From Varroa destructor (lineage: Eukaryota > Arthropoda > Arachnida > Mesostigmata > Varroidae): a DNA stretch of 64,000 nucleotides. The position numbers and the translations under genes are program-made. Of this stretch, positions 51,190-62,700 are shown in pieces. How positions within the stretch are numbered: the stretch's first letter is position 1; each line of letters opens with the position of its first letter. The notes below the pieces were generated by a model. The model did not search any database. It saw nothing but the letters and a program-made list of their open reading frames with translations, and was not told the origin of the DNA. The DNA lies in the NCBI RefSeq assembly GCF_002443255.2, contig NW_019211454.1, forward strand, positions 68,906,056 through 68,970,055, written 5' to 3'.

Positions 51190-52790
51190 CCTATCTGTCA
51201 GCAGTTACAACTTCCCGATTGCCACTTTGGGAAATCCGCTGAAAAAAGCACTTTAAGTAATTCGAAAGCGCGTTTTTATGCCACTGTGACGTGAGCGAGA
51301 TGATGCCTCAGAAGGTTTTTGACTGTTTTTGCGGCAAAATATTAATTTTAGGTAGGTTGAAACCTACAGGTTGGCGTTAAAAATGTTTATATAAAACGTC
51401 AGGGTAAGTTCCGCCTCTGCAGGGCATTTTCAACCTGAAAACTAAACTTTGGGTATCAAAGCATAAAAACATTTCAATTCAGCTCGTCGAGAGCTTTCGA
51501 TTGACGTCAGAAACGACCTGTTCGACATAAATATCCATGTGCAAGTTCGACTACCATTTTGTCATTAAATTTTTTTTCTATAAAAACCCCATAAAATTTC
51601 GCCCATCCCAGCCCCTATAATTTTTTTTATAAACACGTGTCAAAGCATCCAGCAAAAAGAAACGTTGAAAAAAAGAAAATATCGCAAAAAACAATAGTTT
51701 TTTTCCCAGATTAACATTACGATCTTCAGAATGGAAAAAGCAATGTTCCCTTGGAAAAGGTTTTATCTTGTGTACGGCTTTACCTAGGATGAAACCTTTG
51801 CGACCTGCTAAAAATCAGCCCGACCAATCACCTTCCAAAATCGATTTGGGTCGGATAGACAGCAGTTTTAGTGTATATAAAAAATATATGGTTTATCTGG
51901 TTCTCTGGGAGTAATTCTGGTTATGCGAGCACCAATAATGTCTGAAGACTCACAATGCTGCATAGTATACAGGCGTGCAGTGTTTTGACACCGTCAAATA
52001 TGACACGCAGTTGGTCCACAATGAGAATTCAAGTATGGGTTGGTCAGTAGAGCAAGACCAAGGAATAAAGCGAGTAAATATAAGAGGCCAAAATGCAATC
52101 AGGCCTCCCGCTGAGGACTGCAGCTTTTTTAAGCTACTTAGTCAGACATCAGTTGTCGTTGTTACTTCATGTCTTCCAACACGCCAACTACTAACAGGCG
52201 TACTAGCAGCAGGCAAGTGTAAAGCTGTAAGTAGCCACGAAGCTTTAGGCTGGCGGTCAAGCGTTTCCCCATCGCATTAGCATCACGCTGACTATTCCTA
52301 CCGCCTGCGATATGTTGTACTTATCAGCTTACGGGATTTCGAAGGACGCGTTCTCCAATGTTGCTTTCCTTTAGTGCAAAGCGGGCGCAAAGATATTTAA
52401 AGATGACAAGCTTTTTTTTCAGGACGCTTTACGTTTTAGCCCTTGTGACAAGCTATCGGCGGTCTAATATACTACGATATACCAAAGAAACTTGCAATAT
52501 GAACTCATTCGACTCACTGGAAGGCAATAGCAGTTGTGATGATAACAAGATAACTGCTAGGTTGAGCACGCTCTAATCGTAGAACCAAAGAAGAAAATTA
52601 TTACTAACTCATAGAGTTATCACTACGACACGTTACTAGAACAACAAACAGCGGGCTCCGGGCACACTCTCAGGTATCAAGATCGGAAATATAACTTGCA
52701 AGGAAAGCATGCCGGCAGACATTCGCTGCCTGCATCCGTAGTGATCTTACGAGAGAGTTCGACATAAGCTCGAACGCCTGCGTGTTTATT
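51190..52790 (+). repeat. Tandem duplication, copy B
   Basis: Second copy of the segment at 49480-50890. Matching landmarks are GGCAAAATATTAATTTTAGG (51335), TCCACAATGAG (52015), CTCCCGCTGAGGACT (52104), TCTTCCAACACGCCA (52170), AGTAGCCACGAAGCTTTAGG (52230) and GAGAGTTCGACATAAGCTCG (52753). A partial third member at about 47870-48110 shares GGCATTTATTAGCAATT and CAAAATATTATTTTTAGG with these copies, giving a rough period of 1.65-1.85 kb over three units. No intact gene is carried. Confidence 0.7.
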
Positions 52791-55737
52791 TGAAAGCGAT
52801 CAACTCCCGCTTCCTGGTTCCGCCCTATAGTGATAGCAGGACCACACTAACCCAGCTCTCTTTTTTTTTTCTCTACGTTCCTATTTAGCAGTCTCGTCGC
52901 GGTGGTCATTCATTGCTGCAATGGCTAACTTAGCCAATGAATTACGCGTAAGCTAAAGCGATTCAGAACTCTAAAATGAGGACAGTTAAGGAGAACCAGT
53001 GAGAAGAAGGCGTAGAAACGAAAATGAAAATTTGGTGGCCTTTCAAATAGCTGGTACTTATGTATGTGAGAAGGCGAAACTAAGGTAAATTTAACCCGAC
53101 ACATCATGGACCAAGTCGATTGTTTATGAATACTTGGCTTCAATACGGTTTGTATCCTGACTGAATTATATAGTTTCGATTTGGACCTAAGTAACATTGC
53201 CTAATACGTATCTATGCACTTATTTACCCTTATTTTAATTGCAGCTGCCTATGTATAATAGCACGACTGGGTTGTTATTAAACGACTCACATCGGTCAGA
53301 AATTTGATTGAAAGATGTTGACCTATGTCCACTTCCAGACCTCAAAGCTTCTGTTTTTTTTTTAACTGAATATTAGCAAAAGTGAAATCAAAGAAAGCCT
53401 AGCTACCAACATCCTAGTTGTGATAGCTGTTTTGTTTAGAGCCTATATAAACCCAACACAATTCAACTGGCACAACTCACGCACGCACATGTCGCCGTAC
53501 TCGTTGTGGTAATGTGCTTGCCGATTAAGCTTACAGATACGTGAGGTAATGGGTTTGGGTTTACGCCTGAGAACGTGTTGAACGCTAGACGTTTGTAGTA
53601 CTGCCTAATGGCAAGTGCCATAAGTGTATCTTAAAGTTTCGATTTTATTTTGTACCGCATTTACATAACAGGCGTTACGCCTTTTGATAACATTTTGTAT
53701 TGAACGTAGACATTTGAAAAATCTAATAAGGGTATTCAATACCATGAATGTAATTACCATAAAAAAGGTATATAAATACGTAGGAATAATAACAAGGTGG
53801 TAGAGCCACTGCATAGGCATGGATACCTACATATAATTAGCGTAACAACCAAAGCCCCTAGGACACGACATTTTGGTTAGTGATGTCGGCGAAAGCTAAA
53901 TATATCGAAGTTACTTGTCAATGTTCACAGTATCAGTCAGTACCGTGTGGGCTAATCCATCGTATTTTAGTTGTTTTGAAATAAAATATATTGGTACAGC
54001 GTATTCGTATCACACGATCCGTATATCACTATATCGTGACGTCTCTCAAATAATCTGGTCCTTAGAACGGTTGAATGAAAGGACAACGCAGCGTTATGCT
54101 GATCCAACTAACAGAATGGAAAATACGCAGAGCCTAAATTAATTGGGTCGGCTATAATGCCGAGTGAAGAACAAAGCCTATACACCACAGAATATAGAGT
54201 TTGCTGTAAAAAGAAGCTGTAAAATACTGATAAAAAATTCTGTAAGACGATAGTATGAGGAAACAGTATCACAAGGGCGCAGAAACGTATCTATTTCGTG
54301 AGTAAGGCCATACAACGGAGCTACTATAATTCATATTGCACCCTTTGTTAGCCTCGCGTCCAGTCACATGCATGAACGACAAAGCTTCCGCCTTTTAGCA
54401 GCAGTGGCACCGAACACACATGCTAATAATTACCACTGGCTCCAAATGAGCCGTATGGCGAAATCACTTCATCATTCGACATACTGGCCTTACACCCTTT
54501 ATCTGTAAGCCAATCTTCTACGGTGCTCTGGTGAACCGTCGTACTGCGCCCTCACCTGTGTTAGACGGGACTCAGGTAAATTCGGGGTAAGCAAGGTAAA
54601 AGTGTTCGGTCCTAGGAGCCAAAGCTGCTCCGTGGCCCAGTTACAAGTCTAAAGTTCTTATTCTTAAAAACCAAAAACGAAGTTTGCAGGAATCAGAAAG
54701 GGAATCTCGCGTGAAAATTGCGCCTAGCTTTTTTCAATTCATAATTAAGTTAAGAGCGCACAAACAGTAATAGGGGTCATCCAAATAATTTATTTCTCTT
54801 TTCCATTTCTAAAAACAATGTATTTCCTCTTTCTTCATAAGGCACATGATTTCAAAGAACGTTCCGTGACTACGTGGAGCCGACGACTTCATCTCAATAC
54901 AAAGGCATTGTACACATTTCCATCCGATGCACTACATTACATCTCGCTCAACGCCAACGGAAAAATCGGATCATCCTAAATTTTAACTACGTCCATATTT
55001 CACATAGCATTACGGAAATACGTCGATTTTCGTGCTGTTATATTATGATGTTTTTCGATGACGACAAAATGATTCGTCCGTTTCTGTCACTCTAATTTGA
55101 CTGGAATATTTTGTTTACCCTCTGCTACGTTTAAAACTCAAGCTTTATATTCGTTTATTCACAGTTCCCGTCCCACGGTCACTGTCACTGTCACTTCAGT
55201 CACCCGTCATTCACACAAATCAAAAGATGGCGTGTTTCTAACTCTGCGTTCCACTGTGAGTTAGTGTCTTTGGAGCTTCCTATTCCTATCACGACATTAG
55301 TAACTTGCTTCTCTGACAACTTGGCATTTCACAGAGGCCGCAAGTTCTACTTAAACGTATTAGATCAAATTACATTTTATCAATTAGTGATGTAAAAATC
55401 GACAAGCAATTGAACTTACTTTGCCATACATAAAAGTGGCCTTTGATTTTCATAAACCCTCTATGTGACTGGATTAGAACACATCTTCGTCTTCGAACCT
55501 TCGTCTTCAGCTCGCAGATCTCTGAATGCACCGTATAGAATAATAAAATAGTGATAAGGTTAAGTTAAATAGAAACAGACTAAACTTTGTTGTTCATTCA
55601 AGATAACCACTCAATCAGTTTCTTTTGAACTTGACATTATATTACTATACTTCTCTACATTCATTAGCACGTCACGCGTAGAAAGCCACTGAAAGGTTCA
55701 ATTATGTGCTACCTAACACATCCGTTTTTCACTTTGC

Positions 55738-55741
<4 letters not shown>

Positions 55742-55789
<48 letters not shown>

Positions 55790-55800
55790 ATATATATATA
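55742..55800. repeat. (CT)n followed by (AT)n microsatellite
   Basis: Perfect CT run of about 22 copies (55742-55786) followed by GATATATATATATA; lies about 450 nt downstream of the GalNAc-transferase stop codon. Confidence 0.97.
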
Positions 55801-55980
55801 CTAGTACTGGTGAAACTGCTAGTCAAAACGCCGCTAGCTCTTAGCTTTTTTCACTAAAAATGATGGTATCACAACAATGTCAACAAACAACTCGGTGGTT
55901 TCCTGGTGCTAGCACCTTCGACCATTGCACTGCCGATGTATGGGCGTTATCGTTCATAATAGTGATGTATTTTGCCTACT

Positions 55981-56006
55981 GTATATATATATATATATAT
56001 ATACAC
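55981..56006. repeat. (AT)n microsatellite
   Basis: Perfect run of about 12 copies, about 250 nt downstream of the GalNAc-transferase stop, probably within its 3' untranslated region. Confidence 0.95.
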
Positions 56007-56249
56007 AGCAAGAACAGGCTATTTCTGTGCTGATGCAACCGACGGTTCGACTTGAGGCCAATTTCGTTGACTCAGTTTGGCTACAAAAGTTCGCAGCCTA
56101 TGTCCTTTCGTTCCAGCCTTCGTTGCAACGGATGAGCTGCTAAACGGTGGACAATGTCCTTAAAAGGCAACGGACTCCGCATACAGACTCTGAAACGTCC
56201 TGGGTGTCTCAAGGATCGAGAACGATGTAGCTAGAGACATTTTAGTCCT

Positions 56250-56399
56250 TTACGAATCTTCGAGTTTAGAAATGTTGAAGTTCGCGAATTTCCATGATTG
56301 CCGGTCGACAGACGGGTTGCAGGTTTCCATAGAGAGGCCTGTCTTCATCTCGTTGATAGCCAAACACTTTTGACTACTGCCGTGCTTCAGAGTTTTGTC
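56250..56399 (-). CDS. pgant9-like: GalNAc-transferase exon i: lectin gamma repeat and stop
   Basis: This last exon is too short for ordinary ORF listing but fits exactly. Acceptor AAATCATTAG, phase 0 in, then [18 protein letters not shown], a hydrophobic strand with ETC, and [17 protein letters not shown] followed by TAA at 56250-56252. KCLAI and QSW are the gamma-repeat motifs. The length (49 residues) and the C-terminal WxxxNF pattern match the normal end of the family, so the protein is complete at its C terminus. The acceptor lacks a strong pyrimidine tract. Confidence 0.9.
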   Translation of the reverse strand, partial: DKTLKHGSSQKCLAINEMKTGLSMETCNPSVDRQSWKFANFNISKLEDS

Positions 56400-56682
56400 C
56401 TAATGATTTAATTAAAACATTGCAGAAAAAGTGTTTAGAAATTTGCTTCAAATTTCGTAATAACTAGTAAGGTTATGTATCCCCTTGTGTATACCCATTT
56501 AAAATTGAATCTAGAGCTTTAATTTAGTCAGAAATGTTCTCCTGCTCCGGCGACGGGAATTTAGTTATTTTTGAACGGTAAGCAATTACGACCCATTATT
56601 CATATCTGACATTTTTACAGCGGAGACACATTTTTTAGTTCTCGTAATCATAGTGCCCTATTATGTGCGACAACATTACTCT

Positions 56683-56734
<52 letters not shown>

Positions 56735-59700
56735 AGTCGCATTAATTCTATAGAACACATTTAAAAACGGAAACCTTGAGCGGAAAACTTCGCGGGAAAG
56801 TTGGTAATCCAATATAACGAACGCCGGTGATGCCAGCATCCATGCTATGTCACGCTTACATCTGAGCATTTTGCTAATTTTTTTTTACTTTATGGAATGA
56901 TCACTTTTTTTTTATTTGTATAAAAATACACTTACATTTATATCATATCTCCAATATTGATTGCCTTTTGACCCATGACAAGGATAAAGGGTAACATCGC
57001 CTCCTGCGTAGTCAAGGCAAAGATCGTCTCGACGTACTTCACCGGTTTTCGAAAATAGCCAGTACTGGTTTCCTCCCTGACCGTGACAGCGGTATACAGA
57101 AACAACCTTATCAACAGCCCCCTTGCTGTAATAAGACAAAACAAATCGCAGCTTTCGACTATTATTATTTGCGACCAGTTTGTTGCTTTAGCCTCTAACG
57201 AACCTAAGACTGTCTCTACCACTTCATCTAAGATTTCACTCATCCGACCTTCACAAACAAGCGATTCTTACGTTTTTACAAAAGAAAAAAATAATGAGAT
57301 AGTAACAAGGTATACACTAACCTATCCATGCACCATTCTGAACCGAATGCGAGGTTTCGGATCTCGCCCGTAGCCGCCGCTTCTCCCGGAATAAATAGCT
57401 CAGGGTAGATGTTTTTTACATACCATTCGAAAGATTTACAGTTCAGATGCTTACGCAGTTCAATGCGTTCCGAAATATCACCATAGTCACTCTGAAATGC
57501 CGTATGATTTTCTATTAACAACAATTAAATTTTAATAATAATTGTAATAGTGAAGGCCAAAAGCTCAGCGTATATATAGAATGGCTATATAAGCCATAAG
57601 CACGATTTTACGCGCATATAAATAGCATATTATATAGACTGGAGATGCTACAAACTTCTCATAGGCGTACGCTAGGAAATGGTCGTCCCTTCGCGAAGTA
57701 TAATAAATTTAATTTCATAAGCTTTGCGATTTTTCAAACGACAACAGGTTATCTGTTGTCGCTGACTTCGATAATGAAAAATAATAAGACAAATAATCTA
57801 GTACTAATTATATCTTACCAGGTCGGGTCCTATTCTGTCGAAGTAATATTTAGCATAGTCGTCCATCCAAACTTTGGCTAGACGTATTGAGTTCTTCTTA
57901 AGAACATTTACACCCTTCCGCCATTTGTACGGGGACCTTTTGCGAAAAACGTGGCCCACGTGCGAGCACGGAACGATTTCTAGACGTCCCCCGCACATCC
58001 ACGTCTAGCAGAAGCACAAGCACAAAAAATAAAACATCAAGTGCTAAGTGAGGCAGTAACAGTAACAGAAGGACGGCGTTCTACACCCAGCATAATATTT
58101 AATAAGAACTTTATTGGTGCGTATACTTTTATTGACCTTTATGCGGTGCGAATGTTCTATGCTTTGACTATTGCTCTTTCTGGATCAGCAGTGACATTAA
58201 TAGGTAGGTAACAAGTTAAGCACATCGTCAAATAGTTTGAAAAAGATTGTGCTGTACATCGTCCAACGGCGCGGCGGTGTGTCATTACAAACGAAACAAA
58301 CTGTTATACTGCAAACACGAACGTAAAAATGAGGCTTAATACAGGTTTTAGTTCCCTTCAGTCATTTGGGTATAAATGACGGCTTTCCATATTTGGTGCA
58401 AGGTGCAACAATTACCTACTTAAGCTAGCATTATTAACAATAACTAGTAACTACGAATAAATGTGATTGCCAATAAGTTGTTTGTATTTACCTTAAATGA
58501 TAGCTCGAGATTTTCTCCACCCCAGATGTCAAATCCGCTATCATAAAGACCAAGTTTTTCGAAATAAGCTTTCGAAATAGTGAAGAGTCCGCCAGCCATT
58601 GTTGGGCTAGGCACTGGAGACCAATTATTCTTTAACTGATCCTTTACCCTGGCCAGGACGATCATAGTAGGCAACATATGGAAAAAACACACAAGACCAA
58701 TGAGACCGCTACTGTTTAATCTCCCTCTTTACGGTTGTTTCCTCCGACCTTTGTCTGGCTCGCACAGATTGCAGTGACAAAAAGTCAACTTTTTTTCACT
58801 GTAATCTGTTTATTTTATAGTAAATAGAAGCGGGTCAAAATCTCTAAGTTACGCTACTTTTTTCACTCACTCAAGAATTACTAAATTGCTTTTCTAATTG
58901 CAATGTCATTGTATCCGTGAAGCCGCTGAAGCGCCATGACTGGTTAGTAATTGTTTCTTTGCCAGCCAGCATGAATTAACAAGAATACGTGCATTTCAGT
59001 CCTAATTAAGTGCACGGGCAGCGGTTAAATAACGTCATATTATTATTACTAACAGCAAACCGCTCCCAAGCGTCTCAAAACAATTTACTGCTCATATGCT
59101 TAGAAGTAGTATTTACTGCACATATCCAAAGAAAACGAACGCGCTTATTCATTACTTTCTTTCCCGTTACTCCAACAATGCGAGATCTTGAATCTGCTTT
59201 CGAAGGCCTACATTGGCAGTTCTAACTAGTTTTTATATCCTACTTATAGACTGCTCGAAAGTTGCTCATTACTTTTCATTATGAACATACCTCTGCGGGA
59301 CCGCATGCCAGTCAAACTGTAGATTCCAATCAAAGCCGCCGACATTGATCACCGATAAGCCCGGCCGATGGTGATACTCGAATGTTTTATCATTGATAAC
59401 GTCGATAACAGGACATACCACATTAGTTTCATCTTCAGCAACTCGTTGCAGTAACGGCTCAAGCCATCCTGTAATCCGAAAGGACATCAACTCTTTTGTA
59501 GTACATCTTCAACAGGTAAGCAATATTTGCTTCCGGCAAAGCCACTCGTCCATGAACGCGTATGAGTTCATGTTTCATGTTCACATTATTTTAGATCTTC
59601 AGTCCTTTTACAGGTTTACAGGTTACAGGTTTAGCGAAACATATATTTTCGAAGAACATCAACCCTCGCCGTCCATAATCGGGAACTTAGTTTCTTTCCC

Positions 59701-62700
59701 TTTGTCATTTACTCCTTTGGAAGCCATCAACTTTCAGGGGGTGTTTGCAACAAACGCCATGTAGTTGAATAGAATGTGTTCGTATCCATCTAATATGCTT
59801 CGAGTTAAGCGTGAGTGATCTGTAAATTCAATAGCGGATTTCCGATTGCTAGCTGACATACATAGGATATGCATCTTTGGAAATCATCAGACTAGCTGTT
59901 TATCGCAGCGCACCGCTTTCACGTAACAACGATGCTGTAGACATTTCTACGGGCCGACCCACTAGCATAAATAGATGGTTTCGCCTACTAGTTTCAACAT
60001 GTTTTACACCTTGACAGTTTTTTTTGGGCGAGATTCCAATCCGCCGCTTTGCCCATGTGATATTGTTATCCGGGCGAACTACAGGTTCCAGGTAACAGCC
60101 GAATTATGTGGAACGATAAAACCCGAATCATCCATACCGTCACTTTCAAAAATCGCCACTTTTATCAGATTCTCAGCGATCTGGTCCAAAAGAGGCTCTA
60201 GCCAGCCTGTGATGAGCATTTTTTTTTTCGAATGAATTAAAAACTAAAATCTGAGGCATGTGTCATCTATGATTTAACTCTCTAAATAGAACAAAAAAAA
60301 AAAACAATTATTCTTTTCAAACAGTGTTTGAGTTGTTCGACCTTTCGCAGAGTCTTACATCACACATGGCTTCGTGACTCATATTTCTTTTCTACTATAA
60401 CGTCTCACTGGAAAGTGTTGGAAAAAAGTTTCATTAAAAATATGGTCGAACACTCAATGACTTAGGACCTGACGTACCCATGTAAGCTATTCTTAAAAAG
60501 TCTTCGATGGGAGCAGAGCAATTTTTCTCACTGCGGAACCTTGGTTAAGTACTAATGTAATAGCTTGTTGGAAATCCTTTTCAACAGGTGTTAAGCAAAG
60601 CCCAGTTTCCCTACTGGCAGATTACCGTAATCGATACATAGCAGCAGCACGTAATGAACGTCAGTGCGCCGGTTTTGAGCATCTCATTCTTACCTTGCGT
60701 GCACTCGCAATGCGAGTCGAGGAACGTAAGAACTGGAGCCGTTGCAGCCTTCGCCCCGAGTAACCTGGCTCGAATCAGGCCCTCCCGCTTAGTGGCCCGA
60801 ATAATCTTTACAATACCCAGCTCGTCTGCGTATCTTTTTAACTGATCCTAGAATATGACCAACATAAATGCATTTGTTTATGAGGAACTTTATCCAGTAT
60901 TGATCTACGTAAAGGCAATTTTCAACTGAGATTCACTCGATCTACTGCTTGACATCTGAACAAAGTTTAGTCACTAAGAACTGATAATAGCTCCCAAATG
61001 GTTAAAGGTTTTTCGGGCTAGATAGGGAAGTTTATGCTGATCTAACATCTCATAATATTGCTGGCTTTGAAGACCCTCGTAGAAATTTGCTGTCTTTGTT
61101 TAGTGTACTTTACCTCTGATATTACGATATCTTCCGTATAATAGTTATCTATTATAACTTACCTTGAGGTGGGGCATGTCCGAGAAATCGTCAACAAGTA
61201 TGATCTCCTTGAGTAAGTGCTTAGGTGATCGGCCAATTACTGAATGAACAGTTCTCAATAGTACGCTCCATGCTTCATTGTGGAAGCAAATGATTACCGC
61301 TGTCACTGGCAAATCTTTCTGAAAGCTCTGTGAACGGCATCTGCAAGTCAGCAATAAAATTGCCGAGATAAGTGAAGTTTCTCGGCTAAGACAGCAATCG
61401 CATAAAAAGCTTCAGTCAGCTTCGTCAAACATTGGCAACATTCATCCAGCGGCATCGTTAAGGCTCTTTACTGACTGTTCCCACCAGTTCGTAAGGCTGT
61501 AGAATGCCGATTACAGTGTATCGCATCGCCTAAAAGTAATAGGTCTTGCCCCCTTTCCTCGCTTCGAGCGCGACATGCTATGTATAATGCATAACAAACA
61601 GCAATTTGTCTCCTCTAATCGTAATAAACGCCGTTGCTGTTCCTAATAGTCTCGGGCGCATCGAAGCGTATTCTGTTCCCATATTAGCAGTATTACTAAC
61701 GCTAGCTTTTCGCCGGCTTTCCTGTTCGGTTGAGCTACGTTTGGCGTATGGATGTAAGGCATTGCGGCAACAGCTACCGCAGCTCCCCTGCAATGCCTAT
61801 ACAGTCCGCCATAGCAGGTGCAGCCAGGCCATGTACGTCAGTTAGCGTTTCTTTTTCTGGCTTTAAGTAAGCAGACGGTTAACGAATGCCAACTAGGCCA
61901 TTCATCTGCAATCCTTCCTTCGCACGCCATTTCTAAAACTGTTACCTCGTACAATAGCAGTAGTACGAGAGGTACGATCCTAGAGGTAGAGTAGGCATTG
62001 ACAGTTAGGCTCACTTAAAACTGAGAATGAGCAAACCTATCTGCACTCCTCTCCCTTGTGAGGCAGGATACAATGCGCAGGATATACCTGAACAGCAGCA
62101 GGAGTGCCTAGGTAGTGGTGGCGACGGCGTTAGTGTACCGGTTGGACCCCTCAGAAACGTTTGACACATATTACACGAGGCTGCCTCAGCGGCCGGTGGA
62201 TGTCGCAGTGGTTCAGCGATGGGGAAGGAGGGGACCCAGGCGCGACTCGGATGGCAAAGCGGCTGCGCAGTTATCTCTCTCGGATCTGGCTGAAAGAACG
62301 AACCTTGAGGCGACGCCATGCCAAGTGGGAACTGGGAAGCCTCACTTTCTGCATGAACCTCTACCGACGGGAAGAACGGGGGGTCGGGGAAGAGAGAGGC
62401 AAGGTAAGTGCGATGACGGAAGGGGAGCTCAGCCAGATGCAACGAAGCAAGCAGCACGGACGGACCCATTTCACATACGGGCTGAGAGAGCGGCGACGTG
62501 ACGAAAAAGAGGCAGCTATCCATAAAATTAGCATACATATGAGAACACGACTAGGGACAGAAGCAGACTTGAGAAGCGCGTATCGTTTATGAGAGATATA
62601 ATATATCTTGGCGCCATTTATTGCCGCTAGGAAGACACTGCAGTGCAAATGCACGAACCGTTGTTTATGATTTAGACGACCACGAGCTTCTAGTACGCCG

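Larger units (their letters stand above)
47869..51700 (+). repeat. Right arm: the same degenerate repeat units, plus orientation
   Basis: Units match the reverse complement of the left arm. The anchors are TTGAAAGCTTTTGAT (48143), GTCGAGATTTATCGAC (48305), TCGAAAGCTTTCC (49198) and TCGAGAGCTTTCGATTGACG (51487). Each is preceded by a block like ATTTTCAACCTGAAAACT and ATTCAGCTC, and followed by a conserved tail containing CCATGTGCAA (49246 and 51538) or a variant. A further shared block, ATTTTTTTCTATAAAAAC through CCCCTATAATTTTT, occurs at about 49745 and 51572. The same tail is seen inverted at 45.84-45.96 kb. Confidence 0.7.
52800..56240. other. Region downstream of the GalNAc-transferase gene; no other gene recognised
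   Basis: Contains short frames only, the CT and AT microsatellites listed separately, and on the minus strand an AATAAA at 55154-55159 that could serve as a distant poly(A) signal for the GalNAc-transferase transcript. The exact end of the 3' untranslated region cannot be seen. Confidence 0.35.

Noticed and set aside
59585..59764. Plus-strand ORF opposite intron c-d as another alternative exon
   Set aside because: The minus-strand translation has no similarity to any GalNAc-transferase segment and contains stops.
62011..62538. 175-codon minus-strand ORF in the GalNAc-transferase intron
   Set aside because: It is Pro/Ser/Leu-rich in a GC-rich patch open in most frames and lacks any recognisable domain; probably a compositional shadow.
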